Positions 8,969 through 18,157 of a stretch of 61,566 nucleotides of DNA are shown in pieces. Where the stretch lies: assembly GCA_017521985.1 (NCBI GenBank), contig JAFXAZ010000105.1:1-61566 (forward strand), written 5' to 3'. The first letter of the stretch is position 1. Each line of letters starts with the position of its first letter. The translations under genes and the position numbers were made by a program. The notes beneath the pieces are model-generated. The model made no database searches. It saw nothing but the letters and a program-made list of their open reading frames with translations, and was not told where the DNA came from. The stretch comes from Lachnospiraceae bacterium. Lineage in GTDB: Bacteria > Bacillota > Clostridia > Lachnospirales > Lachnospiraceae.

Positions 8969-9598
8969 TCACAAATTTGTGTAATATTCGTCACATTTCA
9001 CACAATACATGATACTCTCTGTACTATATCCTTTTCGATATAGATAATTGATGACCTTCGCTGTTTCTTTACGGTCTGCACTTGCAGCATCAAACTGCTT
9101 CTTACGCAGCAGTTTTTTAATCTGTGCCACTTCATCCACCGGCTCATTCAGAGCTTCGTGATGTATCCACGCGCTCTCTGCTACATCCTTACTGATTCCT
9201 TTCACAAATAAATCCTGCATAATCCTGCGCTTGCTGCGGCTTTCGCAGTAACATCGGATATATTCCGCTGCATATCGTTCATCGTCAATATATCCATAGG
9301 ACTCCACATAATCTAATGCCTCCGTAATAATATCCTCCGGATACTTGCCGTCTGCAAGCTTGCGTCTTAGACTTTCTCTCGTGTAGCTACGCTTCTGCAG
9401 TAAATGTATGGCACGAAGCCTGGCTCTCTTTGGAAGTATCTTCCCCGTTATTTCGGAATATACTTCCGCTGATATATCCTCACCCTCCAAAAGGTGCAAT
9501 TTAGCTGCTTCTGATTTGTATAGTGGAAATATAAGGTGCCCGTCCAGTTGGATGAGCACCTTTCTCTTGTCGTATTCCTGAATAGACGTAATTGTCAT
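8969..9598 (-). CDS. recX: Regulatory protein RecX
   Basis: A 209-residue RecX, modulator of RecA filaments. The start at 9598 (MTITSIQEYDKRKV) has an AGAGGAAG site and lies 4 bp after the recA stop; the longer frame upstream only shadows the recA C-terminus. The typical three-helix repeats are seen: 'RAIHLLQKRSYTRESLRRKL', then 'EALDYVESYGYIDDERYAAEYIR' and the C-terminal 'VINYLYRKGYSTESIMYCVK'. Translational coupling to recA suggests co-induction by DNA damage. Confidence 0.93.
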   Translation of the reverse strand: MTITSIQEYDKRKVLIQLDGHLIFPLYKSEAAKLHLLEGEDISAEVYSEITGKILPKRARLRAIHLLQKRSYTRESLRRKLADGKYPEDIITEALDYVESYGYIDDERYAAEYIRCYCESRSKRRIMQDLFVKGISKDVAESAWIHHEALNEPVDEVAQIKKLLRKKQFDAASADRKETAKVINYLYRKGYSTESIMYCVKCDEYYTNL

Positions 9599-9602
9599 AA
9601 CT

Positions 9603-10673
9603 CTATTCTTCCTCTGTAGCTTTAGAAGAATGAGCACTTCGCTCTTTCTTCTCTGTATCTGAAGCTGATAAAGCATCAGCCTGTAAACTGTAGTGTTCAC
9701 GAACCTTTTGTTCGATTTCACGCATAAATTCCGGATGTTCTTTCATGTAAAGCTTGGTATTTTCCCTACCCTGACCAATCTTATTGCCTTCGTAGGAATA
9801 CCATGCACCGGACTTACGAATAATCTCACACTCTGCGGCAAGGTCTACGATATCACCTACGGTAGAAATGCCTTCACCAAACATAATATCAAACTCTGCT
9901 TCCTTAAATGGTGGTGCAATCTTATTCTTTACTACTTTGACACGGGTACGGTTACCAACATCTTCGCCATTCACCTTAATGGTGGAAATACGTCTGACAT
10001 CCATACGAACAGATGCATAGAACTTCAGAGCTCTACCACCGGTAGTAGTCTCCGGATTTCCAAACATAACTCCTATCTTCTCACGAAGCTGATTGATAAA
10101 GATAACAGTACAATTTGACTTATTAATAATAGCAGTCAACTTACGGAGAGCCTGGGACATAAGTCTGGCCTGGACACCCATGTGTGAGTCACCCATGTCC
10201 CCATCGATTTCTGCCTTCGGAACCAATGCTGCCACAGAGTCCACTACGATAATATCAATGGCACCGGAACGTACCATAGTCTCGGTAATCTCCAAAGCCT
10301 GCTCCCCGTTATCCGGCTGAGAAATATATAAATTGTCCACATCTACACCGATATTCTTGGCATAAACCGGATCCAATGCATGCTCTGCATCAATAAAACC
10401 TGCGATACCGCCTCTCTTCTGTACTTCTGCAATCATATGTAAGGTAACGGTAGTCTTACCGGATGACTCGGGTCCGTAAATCTCAATGATACGTCCCTTT
10501 GGAATACCGCCTAATCCTAATGCAATGTCAAGACTTAAAGAACCGGTAGGTACCGTCTCTACATTCATATGTGCGGAGGAATCCCCCAACTTCATAACCG
10601 CACCCTTGCCGTATGCCTTCTCAATCTGTCCTAACGCTGCTTCCAGTGCTTTTTGTTTTTCGTTTCTATCCAT
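9603..10673 (-). CDS. recA: Recombinase RecA
   Basis: A 356-residue RecA. Walker A GPESSGKT (67-74), '[24 protein letters not shown]', loop L2 with '[21 protein letters not shown]' and the MAW motif '[10 protein letters not shown]' are all present, so it should be fully active in strand exchange and in LexA self-cleavage. The C-terminus is short and charged. It heads the recA-recX operon, and two LexA-type boxes lie in its promoter region. Confidence 0.98.
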   Translation of the reverse strand: MDRNEKQKALEAALGQIEKAYGKGAVMKLGDSSAHMNVETVPTGSLSLDIALGLGGIPKGRIIEIYGPESSGKTTVTLHMIAEVQKRGGIAGFIDAEHALDPVYAKNIGVDVDNLYISQPDNGEQALEITETMVRSGAIDIIVVDSVAALVPKAEIDGDMGDSHMGVQARLMSQALRKLTAIINKSNCTVIFINQLREKIGVMFGNPETTTGGRALKFYASVRMDVRRISTIKVNGEDVGNRTRVKVVKNKIAPPFKEAEFDIMFGEGISTVGDIVDLAAECEIIRKSGAWYSYEGNKIGQGRENTKLYMKEHPEFMREIEQKVREHYSLQADALSASDTEKKERSAHSSKATEEE

Positions 10674-10747
10674 GTTCTATCTCCTTAATGCTCTCCAGGC
10701 TTATAGTAATAAAACAGTAAATCAGCTTTCCTATATATTAAACAAAA

Positions 10748-10761
10748 GGAACAAATGTTCT
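10748..10761. promoter_or_regulatory. LexA/DinR box, downstream copy
   Basis: GAAC-AAAT-GTTC, a perfect GAAC-N4-GTTC palindrome, just after the expected transcription start of recA. Confidence 0.85.
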
Positions 10762-10770
10762 GTTGGATTT

Positions 10771-10799
10771 ATAATAAAACATATGTTCGCTTTTGTCAA
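10771..10799 (-). promoter_or_regulatory. Sigma-A promoter of recA
   Basis: TTGACA (complement of 10794-10799), exactly 17 bp, TATTAT (complement of 10771-10776). The LexA box at 10776-10789 fills the spacer. Confidence 0.88.
10776..10789. promoter_or_regulatory. LexA/DinR box inside recA promoter spacer
   Basis: CGAACATATGTTTT on the minus strand, matching the Firmicutes SOS consensus CGAAC-N4-GTTCG in 5 of 5 left and 3 of 5 right positions. Binding would block polymerase. Confidence 0.85.
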
Positions 10800-10807
10800 T
10801 ACCTTTT

Positions 10808-12076
10808 TTATAACATTTCTTGATGATATGTGATACCATCGTACTCCAAAATACAATTACGTGCCATAGCCAATGCTACGGTAGTGGTGTTCTCACGATT
10901 TTTGGTCCGGTCTCCCCCAAACCAGTATCTGCGCACCCACACACGTTCCTTTACGGCACAGGCTACATATACCAGCCCTACCGGTTTTTCCGGAGTGCCG
11001 CCTGTAGGTCCTGCAATACCCGTTACTGCAACGGCAACCTCTACTTTTCCATGTTTCTGGGCACCAAGTGCCATTTCTCTGGCAGTCTCTTCACTCACTG
11101 CACCAAACTTACGCAAGGTTTCCTCTGATACACCCAGTTCTTCTACTTTGGCTTCGTTAGCATAGGTCACGAAGCTTCTGCCAAAACAAGTGCTTGCTCC
11201 GGATACATTGACCAGTCTTGCACTGATAAGGCCTCCTGTGCAGGATTCCGCAGTCGTAATCTGATACCCATGTTCTTTACAAAGGGCAATGACAGCATCT
11301 TCCAACTGTTCTTTCTCGCAGGTTGTATATACCGCTGCTCCGAATCGTTTCTTTAATTCCTTTACTACAGGCTCTGTCAGCGCCATGGCATGCTCTTTAT
11401 CCGATGCTTTGGCAGACACGCGGAAATGAACCTCACCAAGCTTTGCATAAGGTGCAATGGTAGGATTAGACTGATTTTCCAAAATATCAGAAATCATGGT
11501 CTCTGCTGTAGATTCCGGAATACCGCAGACCTTCACCATTTCACTATAAATCACTCCCCCACTCAGTTCAGAAAGCTTTGGTGCCACACTTTCCTCAAAC
11601 ATCGGCTTCATTTCATTCGGAGGCCCCGGCATCAAAAATACATGCTTTGCTTCATCAAAAATATGAATCCCCGGTGCAGTACCATTATTATTTGGTAAAA
11701 TCTCTGCACCTTCCGGAATATCTGCCTGTCGGAAGTTATTCTCTGTGCAGGCAATTCCCCTTTTCTTAAAATATGCTTTTAAGGCTTCACAAGTAACCTC
11801 ATCCCTGCAAAGCTTTCTGCCGAAAATCTCAGCCATCGTCTGCTTGGTCAAATCATCCTGGGTAGGACCCAGTCCCCCTGTTAAAAGCACTGCATCTGCC
11901 CTGGAAAGAGCCAATTTCACGGTTTCCTTCAAACGTTTTGGATTATCTCCAACCACTTCCTGAAAATAGCAAACAGCACCTAAATCCGCGCATCTTTTGG
12001 CAAGATATGCAGCATTGGTGTTAACAATATTGCCCATTAAAAGCTCTGTGCCAACTGATATTAATTCTACTATCAT
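10808..12076 (-). CDS. cinA: CinA-family protein with NMN deamidase domain
   Basis: A 422-residue two-domain CinA. The N-terminal MoaB/MogA-like domain begins MIVELISVGTELLMGNIVNTN and contains 'LLTGGLGPTQDDLT'. The C-terminal PncC domain has TTAESCTGGLISARL, the nucleophile-containing motif of nicotinamide mononucleotide deamidase, and 'VAVTGIAGPTGGTPEKPVGLVY'. It recycles NMN made by DNA ligase and hydrolyses ADP-ribose-type compounds. It follows pgsA by 2 bp and precedes recA, as in many Firmicutes. Confidence 0.95.
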   Translation of the reverse strand: MIVELISVGTELLMGNIVNTNAAYLAKRCADLGAVCYFQEVVGDNPKRLKETVKLALSRADAVLLTGGLGPTQDDLTKQTMAEIFGRKLCRDEVTCEALKAYFKKRGIACTENNFRQADIPEGAEILPNNNGTAPGIHIFDEAKHVFLMPGPPNEMKPMFEESVAPKLSELSGGVIYSEMVKVCGIPESTAETMISDILENQSNPTIAPYAKLGEVHFRVSAKASDKEHAMALTEPVVKELKKRFGAAVYTTCEKEQLEDAVIALCKEHGYQITTAESCTGGLISARLVNVSGASTCFGRSFVTYANEAKVEELGVSEETLRKFGAVSEETAREMALGAQKHGKVEVAVAVTGIAGPTGGTPEKPVGLVYVACAVKERVWVRRYWFGGDRTKNRENTTTVALAMARNCILEYDGITYHQEML

Positions 12077-12078
12077 AC

Positions 12079-12651
12079 TTATTTAAAATCACTCAGGACG
12101 CTTTTGTTTTTGTAAACATAGTCCACTAAAGAAACAATGGTTAATATAGTTGCAATCCACATTACAATCGTGGTCACTGTCTGGAGTGCAGGAATATCTG
12201 CAAGCATCAAAATAACCATAACCATCTGGAATACGGTTTTGTACTTGCCCCACATACTTGCAGCAATAACAATATTATTGTCAGAAGCAATCAATCTAAA
12301 CCCGCTGATGATAAATTCTCTGCTGATAATAATTACCACAATGTATGCCGGAATACGTCCTAACTCAATCAAACAAATCATAGCAGCAGAAACCAAAAGC
12401 TTGTCCGCCAATGGATCCATAAACTTACCAAAATTGGTAATCAGATTATATTTACGTGCAATATGACCATCCATCTGATCTGTCAGACATGCTACTACAA
12501 AGATTGCCAAAGCAATCCAGTTCATATATTCCATAATGCCGCCGAATAAAGCGTCAAACCAAGCCCAGCCGGCTGTCTGTCCAAGCAGAGCAATTACAAA
12601 CGGAAACACTAAAATCACGCGAAATACGGTAAGTTTATTAGGTAAATTCAT
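12079..12651 (-). CDS. pgsA: Phosphatidylglycerophosphate synthase
   Basis: A 190-residue membrane enzyme that joins CDP-diacylglycerol and glycerol-3-phosphate. The CDP-alcohol phosphotransferase signature DG-x2-AR-x8-G-x3-D-x3-D is read as DGHIARKYNLITNFGKFMDP followed by LAD. Four to six hydrophobic segments surround it. Its start overlaps the end of rimO by 14 bp, so the two are translationally linked. Confidence 0.95.
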   Translation of the reverse strand: MNLPNKLTVFRVILVFPFVIALLGQTAGWAWFDALFGGIMEYMNWIALAIFVVACLTDQMDGHIARKYNLITNFGKFMDPLADKLLVSAAMICLIELGRIPAYIVVIIISREFIISGFRLIASDNNIVIAASMWGKYKTVFQMVMVILMLADIPALQTVTTIVMWIATILTIVSLVDYVYKNKSVLSDFK

Positions 12652-13972
12652 GGTATATCTCTCCTATTAAATCATATTCGTTACTGTCTGTAACCTGTAC
12701 TTTTACAAAATCTCCTGTCATAAGTGTAGCAGTCGTCTGAACAAAAATGTAGCCATCTACATTCGGTGCATCCTTGTAAGTACGACCAACATATACATCT
12801 TCGTCAGCCACCTTGCCCTCTATCATGCACCAAAGCACCTGCCCTACCATATCCTCTGCCTTTTCAAAGGCAATGGCCTGCTGAAGCTCCATAATTTCGT
12901 CCCTGCGAGCTTCCTTTACTTCTTCATCAATCTGATTTGGCATAGCCGCTGCAGGCGTATTTTCTTCCCTGGAATAGGTAAATACACCCAGTCGGTCAAA
13001 TTCCATTTCATTTACAAAACGGTACAATTCCTCGTGGTCTTCCTCCGTTTCTCCCGGAAAACCGGTAATCAAACTGGTACGCAAAGCAATGTTCGGAATT
13101 TCAGTACGCAGCTTACCGATAATGCGTCGTAAATCTTCGTTGGAAGTTCTTCTGCCCATACGCTTCAAAATAGCGTCCGATGCGTGCTGTATCGGCAAAT
13201 CCAAATACGGAACAATTTTTTCTTCGTCACGAATGGCTGCGATCAATTCATCATCAATTTCTTCCGGATAGCAGTATAAAATACGAATCCAGTATAAGCC
13301 CTCAATCTCGCAAAGCTTGTGCAACAGTTCTGCAAGGCACTTTTCGCCGTATAAATCCTTGCCGTAAAGGGTAGTTTCCTGTGCAACTAAAATCAGCTCC
13401 TTTACGCCCTGAGCTGCCAATTCCCTGGCCTCTAAAAGCAAATCTTCCATAGGAACAGAACGAAATCTGCCGCGTACCTTTGGAATAATACAATACGTAC
13501 AAAACTTGTCGCAGCCTTCTGCAATCTTTAGATATGCAAAATGACCGCCTGTAGTAACCACGCGTCTGCCCTTGGTAGCAGCGAGATACTGGATATCCTC
13601 TAAATGCTCTGCCTTCTCTCCTGCAAGTACTTCTTCCACCGCTTCTACAATATGCTCAATAGCAGTGGTTCCAAGAATGGCATCCACTTCCGGAATTTCT
13701 TCGCGGATTTCTTGATGATATCTCTGAGCCAGACAGCCGGTAGCAATAAGTGCCTTTAACTTACCTTCTGTCTTGTACTGACCCATTTCAATTAATGTAT
13801 TGATGCTTTCCTCCTTAGCATCATGAATAAAGGTACAGGTATTTACCACTGCAACCTCTGCCTCGGATTCATCATCTGTAAATTCAAACCCTTTGTCTGC
13901 GAGCATGCCAAGCATTTTTTCACTGTCTACTAAATTTTTGTCGCAGCCAAGGGAAATAAACATTATCTTCAT
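12638..13972 (-). CDS. rimO: Ribosomal protein S12 methylthiotransferase RimO
   Basis: A 444-residue radical SAM methylthiotransferase acting on an aspartate of S12. Start MKIMFISLGCDKNLVDSE at 13972. The N-terminal MTTase domain has three cysteines for one iron-sulphur cluster (LGCDKN, VNTCTF, TGCLAQ), the radical SAM motif is CDKFCTYC, and a C-terminal TRAM domain begins near 'GQVLWCMIEGKVADEDVYVGRT'. The D after GC distinguishes RimO (LGCDKN) from MiaB (LGCQMN). Confidence 0.96.
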   Translation of the reverse strand: MKIMFISLGCDKNLVDSEKMLGMLADKGFEFTDDESEAEVAVVNTCTFIHDAKEESINTLIEMGQYKTEGKLKALIATGCLAQRYHQEIREEIPEVDAILGTTAIEHIVEAVEEVLAGEKAEHLEDIQYLAATKGRRVVTTGGHFAYLKIAEGCDKFCTYCIIPKVRGRFRSVPMEDLLLEARELAAQGVKELILVAQETTLYGKDLYGEKCLAELLHKLCEIEGLYWIRILYCYPEEIDDELIAAIRDEEKIVPYLDLPIQHASDAILKRMGRRTSNEDLRRIIGKLRTEIPNIALRTSLITGFPGETEEDHEELYRFVNEMEFDRLGVFTYSREENTPAAAMPNQIDEEVKEARRDEIMELQQAIAFEKAEDMVGQVLWCMIEGKVADEDVYVGRTYKDAPNVDGYIFVQTTATLMTGDFVKVQVTDSNEYDLIGEIYHEFT

Positions 13973-14065
13973 ATACTCTAACACCTTGTCTAAAAGAATA
14001 AAATGCAACAAAGAGAAACTCCGTAGGAAGAGTTTCCCTTTTTCTTTTGTAATTCGTACTTTATA

Positions 14066-14296
14066 TTATTCTTCTTCTGTAACAATCTTGATTTTGCCCT
14101 GATTTAATTCTTCCACAGCAACGCTTAATGCCTTGTCAATTTTGCAGGACACCATAGGTTCTGCACCGTCTGTTAACTGACGAGCTCTTCTTGCAGTTGC
14201 CATAACAATAGAATAACGGCTGTTTACTACAGGAGTATCGCCCTCTGCCTCTTCATTAACTACTTGCATTAATTCTGCATAAGATGGATGTAACAT
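14066..14296 (-). CDS. rpoZ: RNA polymerase omega subunit
   Basis: A 76-residue omega. Start MLHPSYAELM at 14296 with an AAAGGAGAAA site; the stop of gmk at 14298 lies immediately upstream. The family core 'SRYSIVMATARRARQLTDG' and the C-terminal 'LSVAVEELNQGKIKIV' are present. gmk-rpoZ is a conserved bacterial pair. Confidence 0.95.
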   Translation of the reverse strand: MLHPSYAELMQVVNEEAEGDTPVVNSRYSIVMATARRARQLTDGAEPMVSCKIDKALSVAVEELNQGKIKIVTEEE

Positions 14297-14297
14297 T

Positions 14298-14936
14298 TTA
14301 TATTTCTCCTTTCCTAAGGTCAACAAATTCTTTTCTGATGCATTCAATAAACTCTGTATTGCGGAAAGCACGCTGTTTTTCAGACTGAATCATCTGATGC
14401 AGGCTTTCCACACATGTATCTATGTCATCATTAACCAGTATGTAATCGTACTGCTCAATGCCCTGACTCTCTTCAGAGGCGCGAAGCATTCTCTGTCGAA
14501 TCACCTCGTCCGTCTCAGTACCACGCCCTTTTAAGCGTCCGTAAAGCTCTGAAACACTTGGCGGCATAATAAATACCAGAACCGTCTCCGGAAGTTTTTC
14601 TTTTACCTGTAAAGCGCCTTGAATTTCAATCTCTAAAAGCACATCCTTACCGGCATTTAACTGCTCTTCCACATAGTCCTTTGGAGTACCGTAATAATTA
14701 TCACAGTAACAAGCATACTCCACAAAACCATCCTGTGCAATCTTTGCTTCAAAGGTCTCCTTATCTGCAAAGAAATACTCTACCCCATTTCGTTCCATTG
14801 GTCTTGGCGCCCTTGTAGTCATAGAGACGCTAAGCGCATACTGCTCACTGTATTTGGCTAATAACCCTTTCATAACGGTGCCTTTACCGGTTCCGGCAAA
14901 TCCACTCACTACAATAAGTAACCCTTTTTTCTTCAT
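14298..14936 (-). CDS. gmk: Guanylate kinase
   Basis: A 212-residue enzyme converting GMP to GDP. P-loop GFAGTGKGT (13-21), GMP-binding 'SMTTRAPRPMERNGVEYFF' and lid 'RLKGRGTETDEVIRQRML' are visible. It follows the yicC/yloC gene by 20 bp, the standard yloC-gmk-rpoZ order. Confidence 0.97.
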   Translation of the reverse strand: MKKKGLLIVVSGFAGTGKGTVMKGLLAKYSEQYALSVSMTTRAPRPMERNGVEYFFADKETFEAKIAQDGFVEYACYCDNYYGTPKDYVEEQLNAGKDVLLEIEIQGALQVKEKLPETVLVFIMPPSVSELYGRLKGRGTETDEVIRQRMLRASEESQGIEQYDYILVNDDIDTCVESLHQMIQSEKQRAFRNTEFIECIRKEFVDLRKGEI

Positions 14937-14956
14937 AAAATCTGCCTCTCTGCAAA

Positions 14957-15835
14957 TTATTCGATATTTTGAATCTGCTCGCGTACCTTTTCGATCTCGG
15001 TTTTAAGCTCGATTGCACAATTGGAGATTTCCAAATCGTTGGACTTGGATAATGTGGTATTGGCCTCGCGATTCATTTCCTGAGCAATAAAATCCAGCTT
15101 ACGACCAATGTCCCCACCGGAAATAAGGGTCGCCTTTGTGGTAGCAATGTGGCTCTTCAATCGAACAATTTCCTCATCCACACAAGATTTATCAGCAAAA
15201 ATAGTAACTTCTGTAAGCAGACGGCTCTCGTCTACCTTCACATCTCCAAGCAGTTCCTGAACCTTTGCTTCTAATTTCTCGCGGTATTCCTTCACAATCT
15301 GCGGTGAACGCTCCTCAATAAAGGCAACACGCGTCAGCATACCGTCCAATTTCTCAATCAAATCATCACGCAAATGCTCACCCTCTACTACACGAGAAGC
15401 CACAAACTGCTCTGCGGCGCCTGCAAAAGCCTGCTTCAGTTCTTTCCAAAGCTCCTCTTCATCCGCAGCAACTTCCTCCATGGTAAGTACCTCCGGATAA
15501 CGTGACAAGGTAGAAACACGAATATCATTTTCCAGTCCGAAATCGCCGGCCATTTCCAAAAGTTTCTGCATATACTCACCGGCAAGCTCCTTATTATACT
15601 TTACCATGGCATTGGACTCAGAAAAATCTTCCATCGTAATAAAAATATCTACTTTACCTCTGGAAGCATATTTTTTGAGCTCACTTCGGATAGCACTTTC
15701 AAACATATATAGTTTCTTTGGCATCTTGATATTCACATCCAAATATCTGTGATTTACGCTCTTCATCTCCACCGTATACTTACGGCTTCCTTCCATAAGC
15801 TCACATCTGCCAAAGCCGGTCATACTCTTTATCAT
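14957..15835 (-). CDS. yicC: YicC/YloC-family endoribonuclease
   Basis: A 292-residue YicC-type protein. N-terminus MIKSMTGFGRCELMEG and 'VEMKSVNHRYLDVNIKMPK' and the C-terminal DUF1732 part 'IGRKLDFIAQEMNREANTT' with 'KTEIEKVREQIQNIE' are diagnostic. Family members are metal-dependent RNases involved in RNA turnover. It is the first gene of the yicC-gmk-rpoZ operon and has a clear promoter upstream. Confidence 0.95.
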   Translation of the reverse strand: MIKSMTGFGRCELMEGSRKYTVEMKSVNHRYLDVNIKMPKKLYMFESAIRSELKKYASRGKVDIFITMEDFSESNAMVKYNKELAGEYMQKLLEMAGDFGLENDIRVSTLSRYPEVLTMEEVAADEEELWKELKQAFAGAAEQFVASRVVEGEHLRDDLIEKLDGMLTRVAFIEERSPQIVKEYREKLEAKVQELLGDVKVDESRLLTEVTIFADKSCVDEEIVRLKSHIATTKATLISGGDIGRKLDFIAQEMNREANTTLSKSNDLEISNCAIELKTEIEKVREQIQNIE

Positions 15836-15880
15836 GCGGTACCTTCTTCCTAGTATGCATAAATCTCCATACTTCTATTA

Positions 15881-15909
15881 AGTATATAAAATTTGTGAAG
15901 ATTAGTCAA
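15881..15909 (-). promoter_or_regulatory. Sigma-A promoter of yicC-gmk-rpoZ
   Basis: TTGACT (complement of 15904-15909), 17-bp spacer, TATACT (complement of 15881-15886), 46 bp before the start codon. Confidence 0.8.
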
Positions 15910-15993
15910 GATTTTAAAAATAATTATTCCTTTTCAGATTTATGTGGATGTGTTAATATAAATTATATGCACAAACAAGCATCTCTTACTTTT

Positions 15994-16346
15994 CCGACTA
16001 AAAGGATAATTTTTTCGTCTGGTCGGAGTAAAGCATAGCGTTTCCCCGACTGTAACAGAAAAAATATTCAATCAGTCGGCACAAAACACGCGAAAATCCC
16101 GACTAAAGTAAAAATATTATAAAATTAGTCGGGTTAAAAGCAAGAAATTATACCGACTAAAACAAAGAAATTACAAAACAAGTCGGGATAATCCCCTTAA
16201 AACACCCGACTAGTGAGTGAAATAGCACAATTAATCGGGACAATGACCAAGAAAGTACCCGACTAGTGCAGCGAAATAGCACAATTAATCGGGACAATGA
16301 CCGAGAAAATACCCGACTAATGTCACAAGAACGCAAAACAGTCGGA
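15994..16346. repeat. Seven tandem palindromic units, ~53-bp period
   Basis: Seven units of the form (C)CCGACTA-N17-21-TAGTCGG(G): 15994-16027, 16046-16079, 16098-16133, 16153-16187, 16205-16239, 16258-16293 and 16312-16346. The centres are 52, 53, 54, 52.5, 53.5 and 53.5 bp apart, close to five DNA turns. Stems are 6 to 9 bp (unit 3: CCCGACTAA/TTAGTCGGG). Loops and linkers are A-rich on the plus strand and not conserved, except that units 5 and 6 are nearly identical over the whole 53 bp including the linker, showing recent tandem duplication. In units 5 and 6 the right arm reads TTAATCGGG, giving a G-U pair in minus-strand RNA but an A-C mismatch in plus-strand RNA. Confidence 0.92.
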
Positions 16347-16373
16347 TTCAACGCAAATATAAGGAGAATTATT

Positions 16374-18113
16374 ATGGCATTTGACGGAATTACCGTGGCC
16401 TGCCTGGTGCATGAGCTTTCAAAGAGGCTTACCGGGGGCCGTATTTATAAAATTGCACAGCCGGAAACAGATGAATTATTGCTTACCATTAAGACAAATA
16501 GCGGGCAATATCGTCTAGTACTCTCTGCCAGCGCCAGCCTTCCGCTGGTTCATCTGACAGAGCAGAATAAACCAAGCCCTATGACTGCGCCAAATTTCTG
16601 CATGCTTTTACGCAAGCATTTGCAGAATGGACGAATTATCGCCATTACCCAGCCCGGTTTGGAGCGTATTATTCATATTGATATAGAACATCTGGATGAG
16701 TTGGGCGATTTATGCCGCAAGACTTTGATTGTAGAGCTGATGGGCAAGCATTCCAATATTATTTTTGTAAATGATGAAAATATGATTCTGGACAGTATCA
16801 AGCATATTTCCGGACTGGTTTCCAGTGTCCGTGAGGTACTTCCGGGCCGTACTTATTTTATTCCGGAAACCCAAAATAAATACAACCCACTTACCACAAA
16901 TACAGACGATTTGTCGTCTCTTTTGTCCATAAAACCTATGCCGGTGTTTAAAGCTTTATACACTACCTTTACCGGTTTTAGTCCCATTATGGCTCAGGAA
17001 CTTTGTTACAGAGCAGGGGTAGACGGTGACATGCCTACGGCTGGTCTGACTGATACCGACTATGCAAAACTTTCCAGCAAATTTGCTGCCCTGATTGACA
17101 GAATTAAATCCGGTGAGTTTCAACCTGTAATTGCCTACAAAGGCGACGAACCTGCGGACTTTGCCTCTTTTCCATTCAGTATTTATCCGGTTTCAGACCA
17201 AAAAAGCTTTGATTCTATTTCTGCTCTTTTGCAGGAATATTATGCGGAGAAAAATGCGGTTACCCGCATCCGCCAGAAATCCGTGGACTTGCGCAAAATT
17301 GTTCAGACTGCTTTGGAGCGCAATGTCAAAAAATATGACCTACAGCTTCAGCAGATGAAGGACACGGAGAAAAAAGACAAGTTCCGCTTGTATGGCGAAA
17401 TGATTACCGCTTATGGTTATGATGTAGAACAGGGCTCCAAATCTTTTGAAGCACTAAATTATTACACCAATGAAAGGATGACCATTCCATTAGACCCTAC
17501 CATTCCGGTCATGGATAATGCCAAAAAATATTTTGACAAGTATGCCAAGCTGAAACGTACTTACGAGGCACTAAGCACCTTGACGGAGGAAGTAAAGGCT
17601 GAAATCGAGCATCTGGAGTCTATTTCTACTGCCCTTGATATGGCACTGAAAGAAGAAGACCTGACAGAAATCAAAGAAGAACTGGTACAGACCGGCTACA
17701 TCAAACGCCACGGCGGTAACCAGAAAAAAGCCAAAGTTACCAGCAAGCCTTACCATTATATCAGCAGCGATGGCTACGACATATATGTAGGCAAAAATAA
17801 CCTTCAGAACGATTTTATTACCTTCCAAATGGCAACCGGCAACGACTGGTGGTTTCATGCAAAGGGTGTACCGGGCTCTCACGTACTGGTTCGCACAAAC
17901 GGTGTGACCGACATGCCGGACCGCACCTTTGAAGAAGCCGGACGACTTGCCGCCTACTACAGCAAAAATCGCGACCAGGACAAAGTGGAGATCGACTACA
18001 TTCAAAAGAAGCACGTAAAAAAGCCGGCCTCTGCGAAGCCGGGCTTTGTGGTGTACTATACTAACTACTCTCTGATGATTGATTCTGATATTTCGAGAAT
18101 TAAAGAGGTGTAA
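16374..18113 (+). CDS. rqcH: Rqc2 homolog RqcH / NFACT protein
   Basis: A 579-residue NFACT-family protein, formerly called fibronectin-binding protein. In Firmicutes RqcH binds stalled 50S subunits and adds alanine tails to unfinished chains. Start MAFDGITVACLVHEL at 16374 with AAGGAGAATT site; an upstream in-frame ATG lies inside the repeat array. The NFACT-N domain (1-~250), a coiled coil (about 270-420, with 'EVKAEIEHLESIS') and the NFACT-R domain with 'DNWWFHAKGVPGSHVLVRT' (approximate form NDWWFHAKG) are present; the last 50 residues 'VEIDYIQKKHVKKPASAKPG' complete the domain. It is one of very few plus-strand genes, preceded by the palindrome array. Confidence 0.93.
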   Translation: MAFDGITVACLVHELSKRLTGGRIYKIAQPETDELLLTIKTNSGQYRLVLSASASLPLVHLTEQNKPSPMTAPNFCMLLRKHLQNGRIIAITQPGLERIIHIDIEHLDELGDLCRKTLIVELMGKHSNIIFVNDENMILDSIKHISGLVSSVREVLPGRTYFIPETQNKYNPLTTNTDDLSSLLSIKPMPVFKALYTTFTGFSPIMAQELCYRAGVDGDMPTAGLTDTDYAKLSSKFAALIDRIKSGEFQPVIAYKGDEPADFASFPFSIYPVSDQKSFDSISALLQEYYAEKNAVTRIRQKSVDLRKIVQTALERNVKKYDLQLQQMKDTEKKDKFRLYGEMITAYGYDVEQGSKSFEALNYYTNERMTIPLDPTIPVMDNAKKYFDKYAKLKRTYEALSTLTEEVKAEIEHLESISTALDMALKEEDLTEIKEELVQTGYIKRHGGNQKKAKVTSKPYHYISSDGYDIYVGKNNLQNDFITFQMATGNDWWFHAKGVPGSHVLVRTNGVTDMPDRTFEEAGRLAAYYSKNRDQDKVEIDYIQKKHVKKPASAKPGFVVYYTNYSLMIDSDISRIKEV

Positions 18114-18115
18114 AA

Positions 18116-18145
18116 AGTTCCTCTCGCCAAGAGGAACTCTTTCAT
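18116..18145. terminator. Bidirectional terminator rqcH / esterase
   Basis: AGTTCCTCT (18116-18124) and AGAGGAACT (18130-18138) form a perfect 9-bp stem with a short loop. On the minus strand it is followed by TTTTT, on the plus strand by CTTTCATT, so it serves both converging genes. Confidence 0.85.
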
Positions 18146-18157
18146 TACAAACCTAAT

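Larger units (their letters stand above)
15836..16373. other. Divergent intergenic region with palindrome array
   Basis: A 538-bp region between divergent yicC and rqcH. The left 160 bp hold the yicC promoter and AT-rich sequence; 15994-16346 is the seven-unit palindrome array; 16361-16368 is the rqcH ribosome site (AAGGAGAA). No protein gene is seen. Confidence 0.85.

Noticed and set aside
15994-16346. CRISPR array
   Set aside because: Only the short palindromic arms repeat; there are no identical repeats of 25-37 bp with unique spacers, and no cas genes are near.
16266-16373. Longer N-terminus of RqcH
   Set aside because: The upstream in-frame ATG lies in the palindrome array, the added residues are low-complexity, and the ribosome site fits the start at 16374.
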